In this document: one piece after another, positions 22,135 to 33,737 of the stretch
Layout of the letters: each line of letters begins with the position of its first letter
Numbering within the stretch: the first letter of the stretch is position 1
Assembly: GCA_010093705.1 (NCBI GenBank)
Contig: MU006092.1
Location: forward strand, 1,012,500-1,076,499
Origin: Patellaria atrata CBS 101060
Lineage: Eukaryota > Ascomycota > Dothideomycetes > Patellariales > Patellariaceae
Length of the DNA: 64,000 nucleotides
Reading direction: 5' to 3'
Made by a program: the position numbers and the translations under genes
The notes under the pieces: generated by a model
Database searches by the model: none
What the model was told of the DNA's origin: nothing
The model's input: only the letters and a program-made list of their open reading frames with translations

Positions 22135-24978
22135 CTACTGCTGCGTGCCTCCATTTTGACTGATGTTGAACATCATCAATGGCCACACAGCTTGGCCTTG
22201 TTGCACTGCCGCCTGGGCTGCTTGTTGAGCGGCAGTGCTGACAATACCATCAGAGACTGGCTGGACTCCCTGTCCCTGTCCCGTTGGAACACCACCGTCT
22301 GCTTGTCCAACGTCTCTACCAGCCATGCTCATCAGAACACTAGCTGAGCCTAAATAGTCCGAGTGACCCATATTGGTGGATATGTTCTGAGTCCACTGCC
22401 GCCACATGTCAGATCCCGCGTCAGGATGTGGCACAGCAGATGTCGAATAAGAAGGCACGTTATGATTGGCGGTTGTTGCGTTTTGGTACATGTATGTCTG
22501 CGCGGGAGGATCTTGAGAGACAGTATGGATGTTGCTATCAGGTACCTGATACGCTGGTTGGTTCATGGGCGTTGGATTCGGCGGGTAAGGTGGCATGGAT
22601 GTAGTAGAGGGATCGGGATAAGCGTATTGCGCTTGTTGTGGATATGACGCTGAACCCGCAGCTACAGGTCGTTCTTCTGGTGGTGTGATATATTTGACAT
22701 CATTGACTTCTGCATTAGATATGCTCGTAGATCGGTTTGGAGGTTGCGTCTGTTGTTGTTGTTGAGGTATCTGTTTTAGGGAAGCACTTGCGATAGCTGC
22801 CGCAGCGGCAGCATTACTCTTCTTTGTGACATGATTACCAATGCTCCGCATTGCTTGCTCTACTATCGCACGGATTGCTTCTTGTAATCTTTTCCCAGAA
22901 CCTGTAATATAATATGAGTATAGACAGCATCAAAAATAAGTTGTTGCAACTGACCAAGTAAATTGCCGTACTCTCCCATGATCTCCAGCCATGATGCCAT
23001 ATCAGAGTTGAGTCTGCTATATTCCGTAGACGTCATTTTGTCCTGTCGTTGAGACCATACAAAGAGTGTTGTAAAAATAGCAGCAAGATGAACCGTCAAT
23101 TGCATCCAGTTGCTGTCCAGACATTTGTATTTGTTCACCTGTTCAGCTACTCGGAGAATATCCGTGGCAGCTCCTAAAGATTCGTCCAGATTTGTCCTGA
23201 TAACATTGGGATCAGGGGATCTGCATATAGCTGGATGATGCAGAAGTAATCGGGCCTCGGAAGCAAAGACCTGAAGATACAAAGAGAAAATCCGATCCTC
23301 GTCAACGGCTTGAGCAGGATCGGCTAGTTCCGGTGGTATCTGCCTACGCCATTTCTGGAGATCTTCATGGAGTCTACGGACCGTCGATTCGTAAAGATGC
23401 GCTGAGGGTGGATTCACCGAATAGATTGTTTTATACATTGGGGCATATACAAGCCATATTTTGCAAATTTGAAGGCCAACCAGAAAGGAGCATTTGGGTT
23501 CTTCAGATGGTAAATTATCATTAATGGGGTTCGGTGGTTCCACATCAATATCATCCGGCATGACTGACATCGGTCGACCCAATTTACCACTAAGACCAAT
23601 GTAGAGACCGTGTAGGACCCAGAATACCCTACGTCTAGTCTCGATTTCGAGCTCGTCCATTTTAGGAGCAGGGTCTGCCCAAGCTTTCACGGAACGGTGC
23701 AATCCTAACTCAACGGCAAGACCAAAGGCTGTATGGGTTAAGAACCATGCAGCACCGGGCTTGGGAAAGTTCCTTATATGGACGGCAATCATTGTCAGAG
23801 CTTGGACATCGGCAAGGGTATGGCCAGCGATTAATTCATGAACGAAGCTCAACGCATAACTGTAATGTGAGTGAGACGATACGAGAGCGGCTTGGTCTGC
23901 ATTCCTGACGGAGAATTGGTACTGAATAAGTGCAATTACCATATGAACTTGAACGATTTCGGCGTAAGATGGTCGGAATTGTTGGTCATTATATATTCGT
24001 GAGAGCTAGGTGAATTTTTTTTTTAGCACTCGAGAGATCTTCACCTTGTCGGACAGGGATACATACCATTGTCATAAATGTCGGTTTCCATAAACACGGT
24101 GTATATGGATGAAGAGAACGAAAATACCAAGTAGCATACATTTCGGCCTCATTGTATTCTTGAGGCAAACGGACCGATTCGTCCCGGGGTTTGCGATTGT
24201 AAACAATGGCAAGGAACTGATTATACGCAGCTGGTGATTTCGTATCGTCGATATGGTTTGGCGCAAAATCTGCAATATCTATTTCCATTCCGAAAAGTGA
24301 CATAGATGTTCCCTTGATTGGACTTAAGACCGAGTTCGCCGAGGAAACGCCTAGGTAATTATCGCCATTACAGCCCGTTCTGAAAGCGGGTAACGCTCGA
24401 AATAAGTTTGTCTCCCTCCCTTGCGCTTCTGTTGTTCCATTATTTTGAGGGCTCCATGGTACTTGCGTTCGAGAAGGCTGTTGAGGAGTCGCGGGCACCC
24501 AATTCTGACCTTGTGGAGGAGAAATTGGGTAACTCATGCTCCTAGGCATCGGTTTGAAATCGCCACCAAGGTCTTTCACCTGCTGTTGTAGTTCGTAAAC
24601 ATAGCTTTTCAAGTGTTGGTTCTCAATCTCGAGAGCCTCTGTATGCCCTCTGACCGTAGCACGGCCAGTGATCCTGTCGGTCGTCTTGCATTCGGTGTTG
24701 TTCTGAAGACATGGCGAACATCCACCTGCTCGGCCGTCGCAACGAATTTTTCGAATCTGTGCGAAGAGATGAAAGTCAACATGCTGTCTTGATTGCACTG
24801 TACAACGACATCAATCGAGATGAATAGTTACCTTGCAACGGTCGCATGCCTGACCAGTTCGGGTGGAGTTTGTCAGTTTCTTCTTGACAGAGGCCGAGTA
24901 GTCAGAAGGATGTGCAGGTGGTGATCGAACAGGCTCTCCTTCTGCAGGGCGTTTGGCTTGCTGTGGAGGAGGAACCAT
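22135..24978 (-). CDS. Zn(II)2Cys6 transcription factor with fungal-specific regulatory domain
   Basis: Four minus-strand exons (24832-24978, 24067-24756, 22955-24005, 22135-22901) give 884 residues. The binuclear zinc cluster has Cys45, 48, 55, 62, 65 and 72 in the spacing C-x2-C-x6-C-x6-C-x2-C-x6-C. An intron cuts it just after CDRCK. It is followed by a short coiled coil (about residues 88-107, ALEIENQHLKSYVYELQQQ) for dimerisation. The middle region is the fungal-specific transcription factor domain, with FGLAVELGLHRS and ETRRRVFWVLHGLYIGLSGKL. The last 250 residues are Gln, Ala, Pro and Ser rich, probably an activation domain. The target genes cannot be read from the sequence. It is divergent from the nicotinamidase gene. 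Confidence 0.9.
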
Positions 24979-25925
24979 GATGCGGTGGAGATCGCCGTGG
25001 AAAGCGCCGTCTGGTCGAGTGTTGAGTGATGTAAACCACAAAACGTCGAACTCGAACCGTCAAGACTTATCCAGCCATTATTGTGCGCCCCTGGGAGATT
25101 TCGACGCGCGAGGGCGAGGCGACGAAGGGAGGGAATTCCTTTTCACGAAGAAGGTCGGGGAGATGCAAGCTGAAAGGGATTTGCGACCAGAAGGGGAAAT
25201 GGGACTAAGGAAGAACCCCAAGCAGTACCTGGGGGTTCTGGGGGAGGTTAATTTGAACTACAGTAGTAGATACCTGCACTTGATAGAACCGCCCGTGATC
25301 CACGATTGCTATCGCGCTTTGACTGCAAAATTATAGGCGTCGAAGTGCCCGCAACTCCACCTTTTGAACCCTTTTTTCCTGCAAAACCCCCCCAGGCCCG
25401 AGCGTGAATGGCCCAAAGTTGTACAAATTTAGCCCTCACGACAGCCTTCTATTTCTTTATTCGCAAGGAGGTACAGCAGGATCGCAATTGGGGATACCTT
25501 TGTAATAGAGAAAAAAACTTAATCTACTTATCACTGACATTTCGAGTTAAGGCTACGGACTTGAGCCGACTTCTATACCAACTTTCCGCAGCCACAGCAG
25601 ATAAACGAACCAATTCAATCAATTCATGAAGAGGACACAGGAAACATCAAGAGGGTTTCCTGGGTCAAAGGCTTTCAAGGTCCCCTACGAATGGTAATTC
25701 CAAGATTCCCAGCTTGCGGAGTTTCCGTTAATAGGGACAGGTCCTGGTTGTCCTGACCCAGAGGCGTAAAATAGCCTGACGGGCAAAGACAAACATCCAT
25801 CACCGCCTAAGTTCTTTCGCGCGTGAACCGTTATCCACCGTTATCCTCCGATCATTTTTAGTCTTACGTGACGGGGCCTCTGACCGTCTGACGGGCACCG
25901 TGCAGACCCCATTTGGTCCTTCACC
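24979..25925. other. Divergent promoter region, 947 bp
   Basis: This is the shared upstream region of the zinc-cluster regulator (-) and nicotinamidase (+). I see no supported gene or specific binding site. Confidence 0.5.
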
Positions 25926-26694
25926 ATGTCTTCGTCCAACACCACTTCTTTCAAGCCCGCCATCGTAGTCGTCGATCTCCAAAATGACTTTTGTCCTCCA
26001 GTAAGACTCCGAGTCTGCCTCATGCTTTGACCTCCCTGCTGATAGTGCATCTCCCTTTTTGTAGAATGGTTCTCTTGCCGTTGCTGGAGGGAGGGACATA
26101 GCTCCGCTGATCAATGACCTACTATCTCTCCCCTTCGCGCTCAAAGTCGCTACAAAGGACTTCCACCCTCAAGATCACATCTCCTTCGCGTCAAATCACC
26201 CAGCTCCAGATAATAAACCATTTGAATCATTCGTGACTATCACCAATCCCTTAAACTCCTCCGAAACCGAAGTATCGAGACTATGGCCCGATCACTGCGT
26301 ACAAGGCACTCCAGGCTCTGAGCTCATAGAGGAACTGGACAAAAACAAGATCAATGTCATAATCGAAAAGGGTCAGGACAAACGCGTTGAAATGTACTCT
26401 GCTTTCGCGGACCCATTTCCTACCACTGTCTCCAGCAGTAGACTGGGAAAGACCCTGAAAGATGCCGATATAACACATGTATATTGTGTAGGTATTGCAA
26501 CCGACTACTGCGTCAAATATACAGCGTTAGACTCTGCGAAAGAAGGTTTTGTTACCTATTTCATTGAGGATGCTACGAAACCAGTTGACCCATCTGCGGT
26601 CGATGATGTGAGAAATGAGCTTCAAAAATTCGGAGTCACATTTATACAATCACAAAGCGAAGAAGTACAGAAAGTGAGGAGTCTCACTGGCTAA
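25926..26694 (+). CDS. PNC1: Nicotinamidase (PNC1 family)
   Basis: Exons 25926-26000 and 26065-26694 give 234 residues, joined by a 64-bp intron between complete codons. The enzyme hydrolyses nicotinamide to nicotinate in the NAD+ salvage pathway. The catalytic triad is visible: Asp17 in VVVDLQNDF, Lys127 in IIEKGQ, and Cys174 in GIATDYCVKYTA. The metal ligands are also visible: Asp57 and His59 in KDFHPQDH, and His102 in LWPDHCVQGTPG. Length matches yeast Pnc1 and bacterial pyrazinamidases. The start sits in a good context (CACCATG). In yeast PNC1 is induced by stress and raises Sir2 activity by removing nicotinamide; whether that holds here is unknown. Confidence 0.93.
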
Positions 26695-26915
26695 AACCCG
26701 TACAATCACTACTCTTGAAAGTACAGAATTTGTTGAGTCTTACTGATTGGTCCTCATCTCCAAGTCATAACAAAATTATAAGGAAATTCATTTTGTTGAA
26801 GCCGTCTCATCATAATCATCGTCGGTATCTCAATGCCCCCATTTTCCGAAAGTGTTGAACTTTTGTCTTTCTCAAAAACACACTATCCGCCAATGCAAGT
26901 GACCATGTAAAGCGA

Positions 26916-28028
26916 TCATTTTGATAAATCCTCGCCCCAAATCTCTTTTGCGATCTCGACCTCCTGTCGAACCTTAGCCCACTGCTCCTCCTCAGTCAAA
27001 TCATTTCCTTCCGCCGTGGAGCTGAAGCCACACTGATGGCTCAAACACAGTTGATCCAACCCCTTTGGACAATACTTCGCAGCCTCGTGCAACCTCTTCA
27101 CGATATTTTCCCTACCCTCCAACGTATTCTTCTTGCTCGTCATAACCCCCAACACGACAACCTTATGCTCCGGCAAATGTCTCAGGGGCGCAAAATCCCC
27201 ACTCCTCGCATCATCGTACTCCAAAAAGTACGCATCCACATTGAGTTCCTTAAACAGCACTTCGGCAACCGGTTCATATCCCCCGCTCGCAAACCACCTG
27301 CTCCTGTAATTCCCCCGGCACAGATGAATTCCGATCTTCATGTCGGCAGGTCTCTTCTCGATCGCCGCATTGATAAGCTGCGCATACCGCCTCGGCAACG
27401 TCGTCAAATCCTCATTCCTTCCCTCCGCCGCCTTGCGCATCTCCGGGTCACACAAATACGCCAAATTCGTATCGTCCAACTGCACGAACCTGCACCCCGC
27501 CTCATACAAATCCGCCAGCTCCTCCTGATACACGCGCGCAAGGTCCGCAAAGAAGCCGTCTAGCTCCGGGTACGCGACGTCATCGATACTCTTGCGGCCG
27601 CCGCGGAAATGCAGCATCGTCGGACTCGGGATCGCGACCTTCGTCGTCGCCTTTCCCCCCGCGATCGCCTTCTCCAGGAACCGGAAGTCCTCGACCTGGA
27701 TCGCGGCCGGGTGGCCCAGCTTCCCGCGCACACTCAGCCCGGGCGGCGCGTGGATGTTCTCGAGCGAGGTCGTGACCTCGACGCCCGACAGGTGCTTGAG
27801 GAAGTCCAGGTGGAAGTAGGCGCGGCGGAACTCGCCGTCCGTGATGCTGCGGAGGCCGCTCTCGAGCTGCTTCTGCACCACGCTGCCGATGTGTGCGTCT
27901 TCGATCTCGCGCAGTTGGGACGCTGTAATCTCACCGGAAGCGGATTTCTCGCGCGCGGTGAGGACGGCGGAGGGCCGGAGGAAGGAACCGACGTGGTCGG
28001 CGCGGTAGACGCCGTGGGGAAGGGGCAT
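26916..28028 (-). CDS. Single-domain MetE-like (cobalamin-independent methionine synthase C-terminal) protein
   Basis: A single exon of 370 residues. It matches the C-terminal catalytic barrel of cobalamin-independent methionine synthase, without the N-terminal barrel. The start YRADHVGSFLRP is characteristic of the stand-alone proteins also found in bacteria (YxjG type). The four zinc ligands are all present: His235 and Cys237 in IGIHLCRGN, Glu270 in YFLEYDD, and Cys333 in SHQCGFSS. It should therefore bind zinc and activate a thiol. The true methyl donor and acceptor are not known; homocysteine with a non-folate donor is possible. The 5' two thirds are GC-rich compared with flanking DNA. 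It is a monocistronic minus-strand gene downstream of nicotinamidase and convergent with it. Confidence 0.87.
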   Translation of the reverse strand: MPLPHGVYRADHVGSFLRPSAVLTAREKSASGEITASQLREIEDAHIGSVVQKQLESGLRSITDGEFRRAYFHLDFLKHLSGVEVTTSLENIHAPPGLSVRGKLGHPAAIQVEDFRFLEKAIAGGKATTKVAIPSPTMLHFRGGRKSIDDVAYPELDGFFADLARVYQEELADLYEAGCRFVQLDDTNLAYLCDPEMRKAAEGRNEDLTTLPRRYAQLINAAIEKRPADMKIGIHLCRGNYRSRWFASGGYEPVAEVLFKELNVDAYFLEYDDARSGDFAPLRHLPEHKVVVLGVMTSKKNTLEGRENIVKRLHEAAKYCPKGLDQLCLSHQCGFSSTAEGNDLTEEEQWAKVRQEVEIAKEIWGEDLSK

Positions 28029-29286
28029 GATTGCAGTTTGGAGAGAGGGTCGATGTACGGTAGGAGAAAGAGAAGATAAGGTAAGGTTTGTGAAAAATGT
28101 GAATGAAAGTTTTTATGGATGGGTGTAAGAGGCCTGTAAGCACGGCGTAGATCGCAGGGGGGTTGTATAGTATTGTGGCCAATCCGTATATTGGAAGAAA
28201 AAAGCCTGTATGCAGGGCTCACCGAAAGCCAGGAAGAAGAATTAAGAGGAGGATAAGGTAAATGGGAGTTCCCAAGTCGAATGTGTATGTAACTTGTACC
28301 TGTGTGCCTGTACCAGGACCTCTATCTATGTAGCAAAAGTCCCCTATGCTCAAAGTACTATACAAAGACGAAGTGTAAAGGAAAGTAGGACAACGGGGTG
28401 GGCACAAAAGAGACCTTTATTATATTCATCCTATCTTACCTTAGGTTAAGTTATAAGGGGAGACCTCATTAGCAACATCACTCAGCATGCTAGCACTCAA
28501 TTGTTGTAGTGGAGAGGTTACCCCACACGGCAAAAAGAGCTTGCATGACAGACAACTGCCGCCGTGGTACCGGCATGATGGGCTGCCATCTTACGGAATA
28601 CGCCCTACAAATTTCCTTAGTTTTGTCTGTACGTTAATAAGCGAGAGGGGAATGTGGTTTGGGAGGGAGGACGAGGTAATCCTGTATAACAAAGGTTCAA
28701 AAGCTAAAAACACAATTGAGCTACGCATAGTACAATATCACACCTGCTGAGCATGTAAACTGTGATTGTATGACTATCTTTGTCGCAAGATCATTCCGAT
28801 ATTTCCTCGGTGGGATTTTGGATTCTCTTAATAAGATGAGGTTATATTTCTGCAGGATTGGTCCGAAAATTGCTCTCTTGCTTTCTCTCTCTCTCTCTCT
28901 CTCTCTCATTACTGTACTCATAATTAATATGATTGTTTTGATACAGGTACAGAGTCAAAAAAAAGAATAGGAAGATGGTAATAAGGAGATTGAAAATTCC
29001 TGATACCTTTTCATTTAGGTCAAAAATGGAGCGTTGGAGTTTAAGATTTATTCGCCAGGGATGGATACACTTACATCAAGGTCCAGCAAATACAATAGTA
29101 GAGTAAATAGTTCGACTGGCCCGAGCTATCAGGACCATTTTTGAATCCTCTCATATTCAAAAAGATAAGCATTCAAGAATTTGGATTCGACATTGCTATA
29201 CTACACGTTTCTAGCTCTTCACACCTCGCAAAGGGAAATGCAAACTGTACAACGCACTCCCTCCACCCCTAAAAACCAAAACTCGT
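28029..29286. other. Gene-free stretch with a CT microsatellite
   Basis: A (CT)n run lies at about 28883-28908. The rest is upstream DNA of the MetE-like gene and downstream DNA of COX4. No gene is supported. Confidence 0.5.
28883..28908. repeat. CT dinucleotide microsatellite
   Basis: About a dozen consecutive CT units are present, a simple repeat. Confidence 0.85.
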
Positions 29287-30237
29287 CTATCTATATTCCG
29301 GACGCACAAAGTCAGCCATTGTCTTTGGCTCCTCGTAAGTGTGATGGTCGCCGTGACCGTGATCGTCGTGATGAGGATCTTCTTGAGGTCCTACATATTC
29401 CATCTTAAGAACGTTGCCGCACTCGGTGCAACGTTCGACTGGTCGTGCGCGAGACATCTAGAGGGGATATGTTAGATTGTGCACGAGAAAGAACAAAGTA
29501 AGATGTGTATACGTACCGTGAGCCATTTGACGACGTGGGAATCTGCGGGGAAACCGGTGCAACCGGCGTATTGCTCATCGCCGAACGAACGGACGATAAT
29601 CGGGTCGTCGAGGGTTCCTATTCGAGGCGAATATATCAGACCAGAGCTCCTTGGTTATGTATCCCCATAGACTAGTTCGGGAGGGTCCATATATAGCTGT
29701 CGACATAGCCTGAATTTCGCACGTAGCTCTGGAGTGGGAGAAACACACCTTTCCGTGAGGAATCAAGCGGCTTCATATCAAAGATATCCACACCCTGCAT
29801 CTTTCCAAGCAATTCCAATCGCTCCAAACCCGTAGCCTGCTCCATATCGGTAGGGACGGTACCCGGTTTAGCACCGGGGGGAATAAGGTCCTCCATAGAC
29901 TTGATATCTATAATTTAACGATAATCGTAAGCTCAATTCATCGATTGTATAACATAGACCTTAGAGTACAAGTCTCTATCCACAAAACGGGAGTTGTAAG
30001 CATGACGCACCTTCAAACTTCTTCAAAGTCTTACTCTCGCCACCCGGTGACGGATCATCCTTCGTTAATCCTAGCATTGACTCCGTTAGTACCACTATTA
30101 TTTCTCAATGGTATCTGCTACGTGGGAAGGGAGCTCCTGGGCTTACGGAGAACGACTGAGCTGGTGAAGGTGCGTGTAGTAGCGGGGCGGAAGGCTACTC
30201 GCCTGGCGAGGGCAAAGGCGGAGCGTTGTACGAGCAT
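29287..30237 (-). CDS. COX4: Cytochrome c oxidase subunit IV (COX4; animal Vb type, zinc-binding)
   Basis: Five minus-strand exons (30147-30237, 30011-30070, 29749-29907, 29517-29617, 29287-29457) give 193 residues. It is a nuclear-encoded matrix-side subunit of respiratory complex IV. Residues 1-30 form a strong mitochondrial presequence (MLVQRSAFALARRVAFRP). The conserved core reads TGLERLELLGKMQGVDIFD, DDPIIVRSFGDEQYAGCTGF and RPVERCTECGNVLKMEYVG. Zinc ligands are Cys123, His131, Cys147 and Cys150. The C-terminus carries a His/Asp-rich insert (DPHHDDHGHGDHH). For exon 1 the GTAAGC donor at 30146 was chosen over a downstream GT because only it keeps the frame open through the 60-bp second exon. 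The first intron has a perfect TACTAAC branch point. Confidence 0.92.
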
Positions 30238-30497
30238 GTTACTATGCAATTGAGGGAGTGGAGATGGGATCGGCCGATAGGGTGTTGATTCTTGCTTGAA
30301 GCTTGAAGCGGTCGTGGTGTTAGGTGAGGTTTCCACCTCAGAAATGCCAAGGCTCCCGGCTCTGCGGCATTCCCTTTCAACTTCAACTATAAAGATATTT
30401 TCACCATAATACTTCAGATTTGGTTATGATTAATAAGATGTATTAAACATATTAAATTTTGACTCTCTCCTTCTATCAATCTAGAGGGAGAACCAAA

Positions 30498-32517
30498 CTA
30501 TAGCTTCGCCGTGATCCCCTGATCATCTCTTCCAAACACTATCACCTTATCCCAATAGCTCTGCTTTCCAACGTCCTGAGCTGTTTCTGCGTGGACATTG
30601 CTCTCTGATTTGAGTATCCACCTTCTAGCCACCTCAGCGGCTATCTGATCCTCATCTTTCCTAAAATCTTCAACGAGTAGAATGCTGCAAATTATCCAGT
30701 TCAACTGTTCTAAGAGATAACGGCTACGATATTTCAGGACTTGTTCCTCAGTCCTAGTCACAAAGGTCTTGAAATCAGACCAAGCATTCTGGAGAACGGT
30801 TACCCATTTCCTGAACTCTGCCACTTGGAGGTTTTCATCGCCTTGAGGCTGATTGACCAATCCGGACCATTCGTATAGTAATTGGTCAATCCAGCTGTCT
30901 AAAGCTCCGGTAGCTTTCTCTCCAGCCCTCCCTTTCAGCACCCTGATTAAGTCATCTGCTAGTACATTCGTAGTCCCTTCCCAAATACTCAACACATTAG
31001 CATCCCTGTACAATCTAGCGATATTCAGCTCAGCATCCAGATTCTCAAGATAACCAATACCACCTAGTGATTCCATGCAGGCTTGAAGGCCACTGATAGA
31101 GATTAAAGCAGTACAGGCCTTGGTGAGAGGAGTGATTGTTCGAAGAATTTGCACAGCCCCGTGTGGGTCTGGCATAAGACGTGATGTCACGGAGGATTGT
31201 GCGATGGACGAAGGAGGCGATGGTCGTTCAACCAGACCAAGAAGCGCCACAACAAAGAAGGTAAGGTGGAGGTGTGCGCGATATTGTACGTGAACATCAG
31301 CCATCGTTCGAACATGAACTGGCGTTTCGATCAGTAGTTTGCCCCCTATCTTCCTAACCTTTGCAAAGGCCCTAGAGATACCCAAGCCTCGACCCAGGTA
31401 ACCCATGGCAGTAACAGCATTGTGTACTCTACTGATATTCAATATTGTAGATATTTCTTTTGTACCTTGACCGGGGCGGCCGATCATCCAGGCACGAGTG
31501 TTCCGTAGGACCAGTTCGGCGGTTGGTAAAGGCCTTGTCCCTAGTTTGGACTTTAGACGTTGAATCTGAATACCATTAAGCTCGGCAACCTGGCCTGCAG
31601 TCTTATTAGCTGCAGAGCTGGGGGAAGTTCTTCTCATAGGAGCAAAGAATGCAGATATTTGCGCCCCTTTCGCGGAGTCTGAAGATGTACGGGCAAGTAG
31701 AACGCTCATATTACTATCCGTCGCTGATGAGAACCATTTGAAACCATCAATAGCCCAGGGACCTAGGGAATGGCCTTCTGTATCTTGAGAACTTTCGTCC
31801 GCACTGAACGACGGCTGATATCGGGCCAGTGTCTCTGTGTTCCTAACATCGCTGCCACCAATGCGTTCAGTCATCCACTGCCCACTTGTCCATGCTCTTT
31901 CCGGATCCCGAGATATCAAACGGTTGTATGCGTCTTCAAAGATCTTCCTTTCCGTCTCGCCTACTCCTGGATTGTCAAGCTGATTCTTTAGAAGTCGCGC
32001 AGCTCCATCCGTCATGGCCGATGGACAAGTAACATTAGCGCAGCTTCCACTCCAAAGATGATATTTTAAGAACTGGTATAACCGGGCGAATCTTCCAAAG
32101 TTTTCATCATAGCCCAAGCCCACAATCCCTTCTCTTATACCCAATGCTTGCAACTCTCGCCATCCTGCAGGTGTGACCAGCTTGTCCTGCCGCACCCCGA
32201 AGGTGTCCCAGGTCTGAAGGTAAGGAGGATTTGCTTCAGCATCTAATATCGAGGAGAGCACTGCGGGTGACAAAACTAGAGACCCAAACCTGTCCAAAGA
32301 ATCCTCAAGTGTCTCAAATAGCTCTAGAGGCAAATGGACTATAGTCTGTTAGTCTCTGCTTCCCCATTACAGAAACGTGGTGCATACGTGCTACTACACG
32401 GCGAAATGCTTTGTCGTCATGGAACTGGTTTAGAACCTCTGGACGCGATTGAAAGAAGCCGGCCGTCGAGCTGGAGGGGACCGGTTTAATGGTCTCATGA
32501 TTAGACTGAGATGCCAT
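30498..32517 (-). CDS. AidB-like acyl-CoA dehydrogenase
   Basis: Exons 32388-32517 and 30498-32338 give 656 residues, joined by a 49-bp intron (GTATGC donor, GACTAAC branch point). It belongs to the FAD-dependent acyl-CoA dehydrogenase superfamily, in the AidB/fungal long-form group. Visible motifs are QWMTERIGGSDVRNTET (the AidB-like substrate/FAD loop), WAIDGFKWFSSATDSNM, LGTRPLPTAELVL, MGYLGRGLGISRAFAKVR, ACMESLGGIGYLE and LSIWEGTTNVLADDLIR. The C-terminal 150 residues extend beyond the dehydrogenase core, as in AidB. E. coli AidB responds to alkylation damage; the substrate of the fungal proteins is unsettled. It may act in fatty-acid or branched-chain oxidation. It lies 260 bp upstream of COX4 on the same strand. 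Confidence 0.88.
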
Positions 32518-33032
32518 AATGGGAGGATAGCATCCCTAGAATGATCATCCCCAGCCATTGTGATATAAGCAGTCCTTTCTCAAGGACGTCCACATGCGCG
32601 TGACTACTATACTACCCGAGGAGTGGTGGGGGGAAGAGAGAGCAGGTATTGAAGGGTCAACCGAAGGTAGCTGAAGTCAAAAATCACCGAGGCTCATCTA
32701 AACCGACCAATGAAAGTCACAGCTTGGCAGTAACATCAGACGAAAGAGTACCTGAAGAATCCAGGTATCAAGAACGAAGAATTAAGAAACATAATTCTAT
32801 TATGATTTTAGATTAGCACCAGCCTTCTAGAAAACAATTGAAAACCGAACTCCTTCAATCTCGCTTTTGGTTGATATTACTGCGCGCATTACATCCTCTG
32901 TTTAAGCCGCCACCACGCATCGCTGACTCCAGTTTAGTCTTCGCACAACTCGAATCAGCACTTTCTATCATTATTCATCGAACCAAATTTCCCGTAGAAT
33001 GTAGGGGCAATTACAGGCTATTATGAACCCTT
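32518..33032. other. Gene-free stretch
   Basis: This holds the promoter of the AidB-like gene and the 3' flank of the MARVEL-like gene. No other feature is supported. Confidence 0.5.
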
Positions 33033-33737
33033 TCAAGCTTCAGCCTTTGCCGGGGCATTGGCCTTCTTGTTCTTCATGAACAATGTGGGAAGGAGAGCGC
33101 AAGAGGTAGTAAACAGGATGCTAGAATCTGTTAGAGTATGAACAGATGAATTTAGGGTATTCGGAACCTACCAAAGGGCAATGCTCAACCCCCAAGCAGC
33201 TTTAGACTCAAAGCAGTTGGTCTTCGTGGTCGAAGCTAATAGTTCCCACTGCGACTTTGAACCACTGACGTTGATATTGTCCGTAATGCTAGCAGCGAAT
33301 GCATATGCTGCTTGAGCATCTGCTGCCGCAGAAGCATCTCCGATTACGTAGCAGTTTAAGTAGGACAGAGGCTTGCCGAGACTGACAGCTACGACGATCC
33401 AGGCAATGAGAATAAGACCATCGAGACCGGCCATAACGAGGAGACCAAGGTTGGCCTGAGCCCAGTAGAATGAAATGCTAACAAGAGTGTACAGGGTGGC
33501 GATGCATGTCTAAATCATCCTGTTAGATCATATTCTAAGTAAACGACCGGAGACAATACGTACCACACTTAATGCACCAACGACTTCTTTAGGAGGCTCC
33601 TTGTTGCTTGTAACCATTTTTGAAACGAAGTCCGACATAAGGCCAACGATGGTGACCATGGAGATGAGTGCTAGAACACGGACAATCAGGAAGGTAGCGC
33701 TCAAAGGAGCAGCTCCATAGCTTGGAATAGAAGGCAT
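33033..33737 (-). CDS. MARVEL-like tetraspan membrane protein
   Basis: Three minus-strand exons (33564-33737, 33172-33509, 33033-33120) give 199 residues. Four hydrophobic segments occur at about residues 15-37, 58-75, 80-100 and 165-187. The N-terminal ATFLIVRVLALISMVTIVGL, the LILIAWIVVAVS segment and an external loop with two cysteines (LNCYVIGD and TKTNCFESK) before WGLSIAL fit fungal MARVEL-domain proteins. These proteins are linked to membrane domains and trafficking; the exact role here is unknown. The short cytosolic tail is Lys and Ala rich (KNKKANAPAKAEA). The last splice uses the ATTCTAG acceptor, because the CAG 7 bp earlier would cause an immediate stop. Confidence 0.8.

Noticed and set aside
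27036-28079. Plus-strand frames of 156-175 codons
   Set aside because: Antisense shadows of the MetE-like gene in GC-rich DNA.
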